Shown: positions 46,443 to 61,602 of the stretch, piece after piece
Numbering within the stretch: the stretch's first letter is position 1
Layout: every line of letters starts with the position of its first letter
Made by a program: the position numbers and the translations under genes
The notes under the pieces: generated by a model
Database searches by the model: none
What the model was told of the DNA's origin: nothing
Seen by the model: only the letters and a program-made list of their open reading frames with translations
NCBI RefSeq assembly: GCF_000208745.1
Contig: NC_030858.1
Coordinates: 31,384,171 to 31,448,170, forward strand
DNA length: 64,000 nucleotides
Origin: Theobroma cacao
Lineage: Eukaryota; Streptophyta; Magnoliopsida; Malvales; Malvaceae
Direction: 5' to 3'

Positions 46443-49400
46443 CTATGACTTGTGACAAACTACAGCTGTGCAGGAAGAGTCATTATCTATGACCCATAGA
46501 CTCAATTCTTGAAGCCGCATCTGAATGGAATCTATATCTGACTCTCTAGACCAATAAACCACCCTTTTATCAGTCTCCAAGGTTCGATTGAGATTTGGGT
46601 TACCAATTTTCTCGCCAAAGCTTTTCTCATCAATACGCTTAACTCTAAATCCCTTTTTTTCCAGTAACTTTGCCATTACAGATACAAACTTTCTGCTATC
46701 TGTAGGTAGTGAGTTTTTATCCAGCAGAGCTGCAACATCATATAGAAAATCATCAGCCAAAATTTTGTGAGCTGAAGGTGAGTTCTTGACAAAGAAAAGG
46801 TCCAAGCTCTCCCCTGCATAGAAGTTGTATGTGGAATCAATAGACTTAAGAAACAGATCATTATTGACAAGAACCATGTTTCCATCCACTACCCAAGCGT
46901 TATAACTGAACTCTAGACATTTTTTGACAACATAAGCCTTCAACAGAATGTCATTCTTAAACCTAGCTTTCAAATCTTGAATTCCCATTGATTTATATGC
47001 TCTGATATTGTTGAGAAATTGGTCTGCATCAATAACAGGATGTCCTCTTTGAGCAAGATCAAACAGAAAGTCAGTAGCAGGACCAATGAAAATGTAATTC
47101 CAAATATTTAGCCTCTCAAAGTGGCAAAGAAGGTTTCTAGTGACTGCTTCTGATGCCGCAAATAGGCTGACAAGCAAAACAGTTCCACTGGTCTGCACAG
47201 AAGGAAGAATAGACCCAAGATCATTCAAGTTCCTTACAACTCTTCCTGGAACTACTTCCCTGAAACAGAAATCATACCACTTCATAGTACTCAAAGATTT
47301 CATTTCCAGAGAATTGGAATCAAGAGAATTTACATCCAATAGTTGAGAGTCTGGCCCTGCTGTTTTTCCATAGTTAACACCGACATCCCTGTGGGAGACA
47401 CTAAGTGATTTCTCATCCGGAAATTTAGTGTAGATATTAAAATAGCCACGAGAGTGAATAAATTTAATGAACCAAGGAGTCCATATTTTTTCTCCCATCT
47501 TTTTGTACCATCCTGTGGTAACCTGTACATAGCTTGTAGATTTTATTAGATTGAAAATAAAGCCCAAATATATGAACAAGGAAAAATAAAAGAAAGAGCT
47601 AAAGCAGCATAAATTACCATCCCCTCAAGAAATGGCTTGATCCCTTTGGCTTTGTGATCATCGTACCACAACCTGAACTCTTTCCAAGGCTTTGGAAAGA
47701 GAAGCTGACCCCAGGTGCCAACCAGTTGGTACAGGAAAAGTCCTGAGGTGCTATCTAGTAGCATCTTGTTTCCATGTTTACCTGGAGTTAGCAAGCAAAT
47801 AAATGGAGGAACAATGAAAATTCACAAAAAAACGATTTTAGATAATATATTAATGGTTGCTGACTCAAAAATCTTCCCATGGATGGTAACAAAATGATAA
47901 GCACAGAGATGGATTACACGATTTCCATCAGAAAGAATTACGCATGCTCACTACAGTTACAACTTACAAGTAAAGCAGCGAAAACCAATCAACCATGCAA
48001 CAATCATACAAAAGCCAGGCTATAATATTACAGAGATCTTCAGCAGTGTGGAACTCAGCCACCAACCAAATGGGGAAAGATGAATAAACTATATAAGTAA
48101 AGCAGTCAGAAGGAAACGTTACTAATACAGCCCTTCAATCAGCTTGTTGAATGCATTCCACCTTGTCAAGCTCTTACCATGATTAAAAAGGCATTTTAGA
48201 GGCTTGAGTGAGAAATGGCTTGATTTGAAAAACAATAATGTGGTTTTCGAAACAATATAATCTTATTAAATCAGATAACAGCCACATAGTCAGTTGTGAA
48301 AATATGGACAAACATGGGAATTGGGAAGCCAATGCACTTTAAAAGCAAAGGACTAATTTCTCTAGTGATTTCCAAGAGAAGTGGCCATCTTCTCTGTTAG
48401 GTTATTACTTTTCTTACTTGTTTTCAGTATTTGTTTTTTGCTTTTTTTAAAAAAAAATTATAAAGCAAAAGAATAAAGAATAAGAATACAAATTTTGAGC
48501 AAAAAACAAAAAGCAAAAGAATAATTTTCCAACAATGAATAAATGACAAAATGTAATATCAGTTTATAGTATAATTAGTCAATATAAAATAAAATAGCGT
48601 ATTTTGTTACCTAAAACGATTATGATTTTTAAATTTTTAAATCTTTTAAAAAATATTGCATGCTTTTTAATCCAAAGTCCAAACTTCTAATGAACAATTT
48701 CATTATAGAAGCCACACTTATGACAAAGCTTCAACTAGAGAGTCCAATTTATCTTCTTTTCAATTCATATCAATCCAATCATTGCTGTATTAATTCATAT
48801 ACAATTCAAATAAATGGGAACCTCAAAATTGACCATCAACCAATAAACTTTCTTTTTTTTTTTTTTTTGCAAAATATGAATCGTTTCTCAACTAAGAAAG
48901 GGAAAAAAAATACCACTAAAACTATCAAACGAGCAAAGGAAACCCAGAAAAAATGGTACCTGGAACAAACCTTGGGCGCTGAAGAGAAGCCCCATAGACA
49001 AAAGGACTAAAATTGGAAGCATTGTAATAATAGTTCAGAATCAAAGCTCTCAAATACTTAAAAAACAACGGTGAAAGCTCCAAATCATCTTCCACAACAA
49101 AGGCAAACTCATTATCAGAAGTTGGCCACCAGGCTTCTAACCATTGTGCCTGAAGACCCACATTGGTGGTTCTGTAATGAACGATCTTCTGACCCCATTT
49201 CCACTCAAACCCATCAACAAATTGCAGAATTCCAAGCGAGTCCTGAAGTTTGGGATCGATGCCAGATTTGGATTGGTTTGGGAAATGGTCGATGAATATG
49301 TGGAGGTGGACGGGGTGGTCCGGAAGGTAGTAGGCTTTGGAAAGAGAGGTGAGGCAGCGGGTGAGGGAGTTGAGGCGGTTAAAAGTGAGGACTTTGATGG

Positions 49401-49560
49401 TGAGAGAAAAGGTTGGGGTGTTGAGGATGGAGTGGGCATTTAGAGGAAAGGTTTGGGTAGAGATGGTGTTTGGGTGGGGTGAGCAAAGGAGGAGGAGGAT
49501 GATGCAGAGGGAGAGAAGGAGGAGGAAGGCGAGGAAGTGTTTCTTTGGAGGGCCCACCAT
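46443..49560 (-). CDS. Predicted Golgi type II glycosyltransferase, two catalytic-like halves
   Basis: Exons on the minus strand: 49560-48960, 47781-47618 and 47522-46443. All borders are GT-AG and the phase is continuous, giving 614 aa. Residues 8-26 are a hydrophobic anchor (FLAFLLLLSLCIILLLLCS), with a short stem after it. Residues about 52-200 look like a nucleotide-sugar binding fold: LTIKVLTFNRLNSLTRCL, then FVVEDDLELSPLF, where EDD at 157-159 fits a metal-binding DxD-like motif. The C-terminal half contains a second transferase-like stretch, LNIWNYIFIGPATDFLFDL. It resembles the plant family annotated as 'transferring glycosyl group' proteins (At5g12260 type) of the Golgi. The acceptor and sugar are unknown. 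Confidence 0.75.
47784..48957 (-). other. Intron 1 of the glycosyltransferase gene
   Basis: The 1.2-kb intron is AT-rich. It contains short open frames on the + strand with no recognised motif and a pure T-run near 48850-48868. No gene is supported inside it. Confidence 0.6.
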
Positions 49561-50589
49561 TTTCGGGCGGGTCAGGGTTTTTGTACTAGATCCGGAGATT
49601 TCATAGACCTCTACAACGCTAGAAAAAGCTTTTGCCTGGGCTGGCGATGGATGCTTTCTGAATGCGAAGATCTAGACCCAAAGTTCGATAAATGGAGACG
49701 TATCATCCGCTGGATCAGACTGCAGCTGTGGGGTTGTGGCGGTGATCCGCCCAAAATTCAATACAAAACTACAACTTAATTTTAAAAATTTTGCTGCACT
49801 AAGATAAAGGGCTAATTATACATTTGATTACCGTACCATAGTAAACTATCAATTTTGGTAGTCGAAGTTTAAAATTTTTTTATAATTATGTATTTGAGAT
49901 TTAGTTTCATTAAATATTTTACACTTTTGATTAACATATTTAGTCAAATAGATGATAGGATGAAAAAATAACCAATAAAATCAAAATCCACCTTGTCTTT
50001 TCTTTTCTTAATTTTTATTTTTGAATTATAAAATTTCTAAAATTAGAACAAAATTAAAAATTTCTAGATGAAAGTAAAAAAGTTCAAAAAAAAAGAAAAT
50101 AAAAATTCTAGAAAATAGGAAATATCCAAAAACAGAAAACTGATAAAAGAAAAAGAATAAGTTCCAAAATTTGAAAAAAAAATTAAAGACAGAGTAAATC
50201 GTGAGGTTTATCGATCGTTGATGTGCCTCAAATTGGCTGGTCACTCTTTGTAATTTTTTCTAACTTTCATTTATCTAATTGTGATTTTTTTTTTTCAGGT
50301 ATCAAATCTATAATTTTACTATAATGTAGGTACTAAATGTAAAATAAACCTTATAGTAAATTGAGCTTGACTCAAGGTAAAGGTAGTTGGACTTATTAGT
50401 CAAAAAATAATTCAATGTAAAATTAGGGAAAACTAATCTAAATTAACTTGAATACAAGGCATGGCTACGACGGTTAAGATATGCGATCGTTGTTTCCAAT
50501 TAACTAGCAGATACCACCCCTCCCTCCATTTCCATTCATGAATTAGGCCACCAAAGATCGACTAGAATTGGCCAATGACGCCTTCTCCA
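49561..50589. other. Upstream region of the glycosyltransferase and AT-rich spacer
   Basis: Bases 49561-49780 are GC-richer and are the likely promoter and leader of the minus-strand gene. Bases 49800-50460 are AT-rich. Phrases near 49830-49925 (TACCATAGTAAACTATCAAT, then TTGGTAGTC) and near 50300-50345 hint at a decayed retroelement or MITE. No gene is supported. Confidence 0.45.
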
Positions 50590-51180
50590 ATGGGTTGGCT
50601 TCAAGTTAACTCATCTGTAATCTGATTTTCCATGCGGTTCTAAAAAACACTCTGCCAAAACTCCCTTGCCTTACTTCCCATGTCTTTGCAAAATTGGTCA
50701 TCTGTTTTCGTGGGGCTTAGTTTCTCCATCAATGATCAAACCTTCTCTGCAAAAGCTAAAGCTTGGTGAATTCTTTATAACTATGCTTCCTTTCTTCCAA
50801 CTTGCTGAAGGAAATGTCAGGCAACAATGCTATTTGACATGAAGAGACGCCATGGAGAAAGCTGTATTTTGGTATGATTCCGTACTTCTTCAGCGGGAGT
50901 TTCCATCTAAGATAGCACTCGAGATGCCCCATCCCTGAAAATGCATGGATTGGCATTCCAAGTTACAGAAACATTAAATTATTGGAATTCAAACGAGGAG
51001 ATAAAAGTTTTACCAAGGGTGAAAGCAAGGTTGACATAACTAAGAGCACAGACGCTTCACCAGGCTTACGAACTAACCCTGAGAATCGGTCGAAACATAA
51101 AAGACGGAGACCGATTATTACATTGATACAGTCATCGGGGAGAAACGAATGAGCTGTCCTCTGGATCATTGTGCAATGGT
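50590..51180 (-). pseudogene. Flavin-containing monooxygenase-like relic
   Basis: On the minus strand, 51169-50963 reads MIQRTAHSFLPDD, then a KPGEASVLLVMSTLLSPL stretch. After an intron-like gap (acceptor at about 50943) it continues LECYLRWKLPLKKYGIIPKY and SSCQIALLPD, which match the central-to-C-terminal region of plant flavin-dependent monooxygenases. A frameshift occurs near 50770 and beyond it only fragments such as CREG and IDGETKPH remain, then the sequence fades by about 50590. The FAD and NADP binding GxGxxG motifs of the N-terminus are absent. It is a truncated, shifted relic. Confidence 0.75.
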
Positions 51181-51459
51181 ACTTTGTACCTAGATGAGAA
51201 AGACATCCACAAGGAGAGGAACAATATGAAAAGGCTATGTTTAGAACTGTGGGGTTAACAGTATATTGCTTGTTTGTTTTTTCTTTTTGTCCATCTTATT
51301 CTTTCTTATTTGTTTCTTTCTTTTTCTATTTTTTTTCTCTCTTTTGACCTTTTCCCTTAAGGACCATTGATTGACAGCCTGTGTCTAGTGATCGGCCGCC
51401 GATGATGACGTCCAGTGACTGGCGGTCGATCCTTAAAGAAGATGAGAGGAGAGAGAGAA

Positions 51460-51505
51460 GAAAAAGAAAAAAAAAGAAAAAAAAAATAAGAAAGAAAAGA
51501 CGAAA
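51460..51505. repeat. A/G-rich microsatellite
   Basis: A run of AAAAAGAAAAAAAAAG-like units interrupted by single G residues. It makes spurious open frames on both strands. Confidence 0.8.
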
Positions 51506-51534
51506 CAAAAGCAATACATATAATCAAATGCAAG

Positions 51535-51600
51535 GGCTTAGAGCTAGTGGTAAGGAGTTTGTTGTACTTGCATAAGATCTTGGGTTCACGATTTTGAACA
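51535..51600 (+). other. tRNA-like SINE head candidate
   Basis: GCTTAGAGCTAGTGGTAAGGAG resembles an RNA polymerase III A-box in its TAGTGGTAAG part, and 30 bases on TTGGGTTCACGATTTTGAA resembles a mutated B-box region. The spacing is normal for tRNA-derived SINEs. No A-tail or target duplication was defined. Confidence 0.4.
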
Positions 51601-51828
51601 GAGAGATTAAAATGAAAAAAATACCTGAGTATAAAGAGAATTTTTGATGTAAAAATATTGGAGAGACTAAATTGAAGTTATTATCAAAATTAAAAAATTA
51701 AGTTATTGTAATTTTGAATAAAAAAGCTAAACTAAAATGAAAAAAAATGAACGAATACTGTTAAAATATTTTGACTATTGAATGAGAGGCGAAAATTGTG
51801 AGATAATTACATTATTCTTTTCCTTTAC

Positions 51829-52738
51829 AACATGTTTTGTTTATCGGAAGAAATAGAGTGAGAATAGAATAACTATTCATGAGAATAGAATAAAAAAATA
51901 ATAATTATTATGTAAATTGATTCATGAGAATAAAATAAAATAAAAATTATTATTATTACTTACTTCGTTGGTAAAAATAATTTTTAGAATAATTAAGAAA
52001 TAATGAGTAAATAATAAAAATACCTTTTATTAAAATTTAAAAAATTTTAATTAAAAAACAAAAATACTATGATGAGAAAAAAAATACTTTTTATTAAAAT
52101 TAAAAATTATTTTGTTAAAAGATAAAAATATTCTAAGTAATAAAATCAAAATAACTTTTACTATAATTAAAATAATATTTTCATAAAAATACAAATATAT
52201 TTTTATAATAATTTAATAATATTTGTATTAGAAGATAATTAAACCTTTCATTATAATTAAATAATATTTAAAATTAAAAGACAAAATATATTCTTCATTA
52301 AATTTAAATAATACTAAATATTATTCTTTATTATATTTATTATATTCAAATAATATTATTAAATAATATTCTTTATAATATTTATTATAGTTAAATAATA
52401 TTAATATATAAAATAATATTTAAATATTTTCATTTCTTTTTTTTAGAAAATGAAGTAAAAAATTTTGTGTTTTTTGTGCTTTAGAGAGAGGAGTGAGGAA
52501 GAGAGAGAAAAAAAGTTAATTATTTTTTATAAAGTAATTTTTTAAATTGTAGAAAAATATATTTATCTAATTAATTTTTTTTTATTTTCAATAATTTGAA
52601 ATAACCATTAGCAAAAAGAGTCTTGATAATAATTATTCAAGTTTCTCTTAAAATAACTATTCCAAAATATAATTATTCCATTGAATCAAATGTAATTTTA
52701 TTTCAAAAATGATTTCCATTCTCCTAACCAAGCATGTT
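51829..52738. mobile_element. AT-rich MITE-like repeat, about 0.9 kb
   Basis: The left end AACATGTTTTGTTTATCGGA and the reverse-complemented right end AACATGCTTGGTTAGGAGAA are inverted. AATAGAATAACTATTC and its variants recur near both ends. The interior is reiterated TTAAATAATATT. Similar vocabulary occurs in 400-550. The target duplication is unclear; three-base TTA is possible. Confidence 0.55.
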
Positions 52739-53655
52739 TTTAATTTTTTTGATTTACAAAGAAAATAAATTCTCTCATTTGATTCGATTTCTCTTCCTTT
52801 TTTTTTCTTTCTATACAACAAAGTTTTAATATTTTGACCTAAAAAAAAACCTTCTAAAATATGTTGTTTTATATGAATAATTCTTATCTTTTTTTCAGTC
52901 CTCCTATCAGTTCATAAGGTCTACGTGATTCATTAATAATCAAACCAACGAACAACAACCAGTTTCATATTGTCGAAAGGCAACCCAACCTTCTAACCAA
53001 ACTACTCATATTGAACCATAAAAACACTTGAGCTGGACTTAAAAGAAGAGAGCTCAGATTAAAACGGTTGTAATAAGCCTCCCTTAGCATCATCACCCAA
53101 AAATCATTAAATGGCGAACAAACACTAAAATCATTCACCTTAAAAGGAACAGACTGAACTTAGATCAATCTGCAAACCCTTTAAACATTTGAAATGGTCC
53201 TCGACTAAGTAATAAGAATAAAAATGCATGCATCAAACAGCATAACCCTACTCAGTCCACTTTGGCCCAAACTGCTAGAACACAGCAAGCTCAATTCCTG
53301 ACAAAATATGTTGCCTAATGTAGAGCAACCAAAAAATTTGTACTGAAGGTGTAAATATGGGACCTCAAAAGTTAAAAATAACTCATACGCAAGATTTGCA
53401 CTCAAGATTCAAATGATCCACACCAAGGCAATAGCAAACTATAGTACTAAATAACCATCTGAAGTATTAGCAACAAAATTTCTTAAGGCAACAAAACTTT
53501 GAGAAACTTCAGTCACAAAGTAGAATAATGGTATCACAATGCAATTTTTCATGCTTATAAGAGAAACTGTTTCTAACTTCCGGAAGAAATTAAGATCAGA
53601 ACCTTTCAAATAAGCCAAAATACCTCAACTACTAAATTAAAAAACAAGGCCAAGT
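52739..53655. other. 3' flank of RPL7, no other gene seen
   Basis: This is AT-rich from 52739 to 52900, then normal composition. It includes the 3' untranslated region of the minus-strand RPL7 gene. Short open frames here show no recognisable motif. Confidence 0.5.
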
Positions 53656-55283
<1,628 letters not shown>

Positions 55284-55830
55284 CTCTAATAAAAAAATAC
55301 ATCAACCCAAAACCAATCAGGAAACAAGTTCTAGTCTCACAGTCTTAGGGGGAAAAAATAAACTCAACGTAAACACAAAAGAGTATAACAAAGCAATGGG
55401 TTCTCTTAATAAAGCTTATTACTGAATAAAGCCTACACATCTAAGTAAGAATTAAGACGCATTTTTCATTAGTTTTTTTCCTAATAAGCAATTATTTAAA
55501 GAAAATGGAAATTGAGCAAGTACCCATGTAATTTCAAGGACTGATAAAACTAAATCAATGCATAAGTTAATAATGTTAGGCACAACAGAAGACAAACAAC
55601 CAATGATAATACAGATAGTTGCAAAGAGGTATTGTACATTTCTTAGAGCTTTTCGGCCAAGAAACCAGAAGGGGTTTGACAGAGAAAGTGAAGAGGAGGA
55701 GGGCTTACCTCTGTGAACCGCGGAGAGTAGGATGCGGCAGCTAAAGAAGTTTTTAGGGTTTCTGCAAAGATATAAAAACAGAGGGGGCGGAGGAGGTTCG
55801 ATAAAATGTTAAATAGGGTTTTGTAAGGTT
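55284..55830 (-). promoter_or_regulatory. RPL7 leader with intron and telo-box elements
   Basis: The minus strand shows a donor, CACAGAG|GTAAGC, at about 55709 and an acceptor just before the start codon (ATTAG at 55286-55290), so a leader intron of about 420 bp is likely. Around the presumed transcription start, AAACCCTA lies at 55754-55761 and again at 55814-55821 on the minus strand. AAACCCTA telo-boxes are typical of plant ribosomal protein and translation gene promoters and coordinate their expression in growing tissue. Confidence 0.65.
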
Positions 55831-56073
55831 GCTCATTAGGTGATTCAACGGCTGGGATTTCTTAGAGGACTCAGATCTGCCTGAGTCCAAAACTAATAGT
55901 AGTCTAGATGGGCCCTTGGGGCTTAATGGTACTGTCGATTATAAAATGCATTTACTGTGATTAACTATTTGGGCTAGAACATTGGGTCAAGCAGCTTTAA
56001 AACACTTTCCCCACAGCCCATACCCATAGAGTCAACAATAAGAAAAAGGAAGATCCGGGTAGGATCTGGAATT

Positions 56074-56145
56074 TGAACCCGACGTGAATCGAACACGCAA
56101 CCTTCTGATCTGGAGTCAGACGCGCTACCATTGCGCCACGGATCC
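56074..56145 (-). tRNA. tRNA-Trp (CCA anticodon)
   Basis: The 72-nt sequence begins GGATCCGTGGCGCAATGG and ends CGATTCACGTCGGGTTCA. The anticodon stem TCTGA/TCAGA encloses the loop CTCCAGA with anticodon CCA. The A-box (TGGCGCAATGG) and B-box (GTTCGATTC) are intact, and the acceptor stem GGATCCG pairs with the 3' end apart from wobble. There is no intron. A T5 run at 56047-56043 on the minus strand can serve as the polymerase III terminator. It supplies tryptophan to cytosolic translation. Confidence 0.96.
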
Positions 56146-59090
56146 TAACGGTGATGTGAAGTCATTATTAAATATTATTGATTGTTACTCATAACCAATA
56201 TATAACTTTTTTTTTTTTGAGGAAAAGAGATTCAAATACCATATTTTAAATATAAGATTTATGCACTTCTTAATACTATTGAAATAAATATTCATATGTG
56301 TTTATAAATAGAGAGTTAAGTGTCCATCTCTTGCATCTCCATATTTTACTTTACGATCACAGTATTGGATGTATTATTAGAAGAGTTTGAATTGTCCCTC
56401 TCAGTAAACCTTTTCCTATTGTCTATTTTCTCTTAGATGCATCTTCACAGTCTGAACACACAAATGTTATCAAGTTGTACGCTGGATCTGTGTGGCATCT
56501 AGTGGAGCAACAATGTTCCCATAGAGATGACAAATATACCTTTTGAATATTAATGTGAAGTGTGTTGTCTAAGTATGATAGATATTGGACCTTCCTTTTT
56601 AAATTTTTTGTTTCCCCTTCCTGATAATTGGTCCGAGCCTCTCGCATCTAACTGCAAAGTAATAAAGAAAATTAAGATAAGCTTCGGTTTTGACAAAATT
56701 GATTAAATAATTTTTATGCTGGGGATAAAACATTATACATCACAAAAATGTACTTGCTTTAAGCCCAAAGGAAAATAAATATTCACAAAGTTAATTTATA
56801 TATTCTTTTTTTTCCCTTTAGTAATCATACAAAGCAACATTACTTTCTATGCATTTGGAAAAACAAAGAAGATAAATTAGGCATCACTCATCTGAGGTCT
56901 TATTTTGTGTAAAACGAAAGTATGATGTAATAATGAATTAATTAATTAATTTTATCGGAGAACGAAAATTTGAATATAAATTTTTGAATAAAACGAGTCA
57001 AATGTGTAATTATTATTTCACGTTATAGTTTATTCTAATTTAAGTGTATCAAATGAGCATCTCCTAAATAACAGTAGAATGGTTATATAGATAAGGTCTA
57101 TAGAGTAATTGAATCTTTAAATGGTATTGGCCTGCTTGTTACTACCATGTGCCTCAATTTTGTTTTTTTGATTTGCTCAAGTTTTTATAGCAGCCTACGG
57201 CACATGCCATTCATGTTCGTAGCCAATAATCGACTGACCTTATCACGTGATAAAACGATAAATATAAGAGAAACATATAGAGTAAGCTTTTCCTCCAAGG
57301 TGATGAGTGATAATGTCACTCTAAAAAGTGAGTATTGCTGGCTCATCCATTTGATTTTGATCTTTCAACAAATTTGCCCTGACCATTTGTTTGCTTTTGC
57401 TTCATTTAGTGGGATAAAATCCAATCCGAGTACAACCTACTATCTAATATAGTAAATATATGATAAACATATAAACATTAGAGTGAATCTAACTTAAATG
57501 TGGACCGACAACTTGTTTTAAAATAAGCCTCTTATGTTGCCATGCTAACTATTTTTCTTCCATATTTGTTGAGATTTATGGACAATAACACTCCTAAACT
57601 TAGAAGCAATAAGTAAAAAGGAATGAGTTGGAGGGGAGGAGGATATGCTTTACCTAAAACCTAAGCAAAATTTGAGTTATGAGCGAGTGAAGGAATTGGC
57701 CAGGGGAGTCTTAACTAAGCATAGGTACTGGCTAGTGAGAGCGAAGTGTGACTAAATGTCATGACGATAGTTGGCAGGTCACATGGCCATGTGGCCCTTA
57801 CAGCAAAGCTTCTCCACCTTATCGGTCTTTATTTGCTCCATGGTGGATGCAACGAACAAATATCTCTCCTCATTTCTTCATCCAACAAATGAAATTACTA
57901 CCTATTCCATCCAATATATCATGACAAAAATTTTCTACCTTTCTAGTTTTAAACAAGAATAAAGTTTTATACAATGACAGAATAAAAATACCCTACCTTT
58001 TGAATTAGAATTGAGTAATTTTTGCATATAAACAGGCTAGGTTATTTTTACATGTTATAGATCTCACATTAATAAGAAATCAGATAGGTTTTAGTCATAT
58101 AAACATATACCTTATACTACCTATTAAACATGTGTTTTGGATTGAGATTGTAAGTTCATAATTTATAAACTTATTTAAATTATATTTTCATAATTTAAGA
58201 TTGCATATCAGAGACTAGCCTTCCAAAAGTGTTTTACAATTGAGTGAGACAGAATGTCATGGATCCCATATCAGTAAAAAATGAAATAAATTTTGATATA
58301 AACATAAACCTTCCATCACTTATTAGACATGACTTTTGGGTTTAGAGCGTGAATCTGTAATTTACAGACTTGACTAGCTAAATCAAATACCAAATGTGGT
58401 TCTACTAAAAAGTGACAAACCAATTCCCAATTTGATCAAGAAATAAGAGGTTAAGTTGACATGGAGATTATGGATTTATGGTCAACCAAGTATATTATAC
58501 ATATGCAAGTATATATATTTGAATTATAAACATTTACGTATATCAAAAGATTTATATACGTATCATTTGCACATATAAAAAGGCGGAACCTTATGCAAAT
58601 ATCGAGTATGGATTTAATTTATATTAGTCCTATAAATAAAATAAGGTTGTATTTAGTTTCATTTAATTATAGTTTTAATCATTTGCCTTTAAAAGTAAAA
58701 AAATATTTATATATACACACATATTCTCAATGAAAATTTTTACTCATTTTTTAAAAATATATAGAAACCCAATTTGGATTAAGATCGATTTTACCTTATA
58801 GAATAGTAATTCATATACTAAATATAACTTAATGTCCTTAAATAAATATTAAATAATTTCTAAATCAACTTGGCTTTGTCCAAAACTTCCTTGTTGCTTA
58901 TTCTCTTTCAAATGACAATTCAAGGGTAAATAAGTCACTCGGGAAAAGGACATTTCCGTCAATCTAAACCCCTCCCAAATTTTCAAAAAAATAGAAAAAC
59001 CCACCGAAACAAAATCCAACGGCCCAATAACGGAAAAGGAGGGAAACAATATCAAGCGTCCGATCTCACAGCCTTGCCCTTCTGTTCTCC
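56146..59090. other. Spacer between tRNA-Trp and beta-tubulin
   Basis: No gene is supported. Several open frames (for example 57147-57452 and 57771-57962) have no recognisable motif. An imperfect direct duplication lies at about 58052-58400. Composition is AT-rich, rising in GC toward the tubulin promoter after 58900. Confidence 0.5.
58052..58400. repeat. Imperfect tandem duplication, period about 202 bp
   Basis: ATGTTATAGATCTCACATTA at 58052 aligns with ATGTCATGGATCCCATATCA at 58254. Downstream, CATATAAACATATACCTT aligns with GATATAAACATAAACCTT, and TGTGTTTTGGATTGAGATTG with TGACTTTTGGGTTTAGAGCG. The copies are well diverged. Confidence 0.6.
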
Positions 59091-59092
59091 AT

Positions 59093-59100
59093 TATATAAA
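59093..59100 (+). promoter_or_regulatory. Beta-tubulin TATA box
   Basis: TATATAAA within CCATTATATAAATCC is followed by a pyrimidine-rich leader. A small leader intron is likely between the donor CCACT|GTAAGC at 59199 and the acceptor TTCGCAG ending at 59277, which would place the start codon 26 bases into the next exon. Confidence 0.7.
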
Positions 59101-59303
59101 TCCTCATTTCTTACTGCCACTGCCACTCCCCAATCTCCACTCCCTCCCTCTCTTATCTATCATCCTCCGACATTCATCCCCACTAGCACTCGCCCACTGT
59201 AAGCCCCAATCCCCAGATCTAATTTTTTTACTCAATCATTTTATGCTTTTTTACTGACCATTTCTTGATTTTCGCAGGAATTAAAAAAAAATCAAAAACA
59301 AAA

Positions 59304-61602
<2,299 letters not shown>

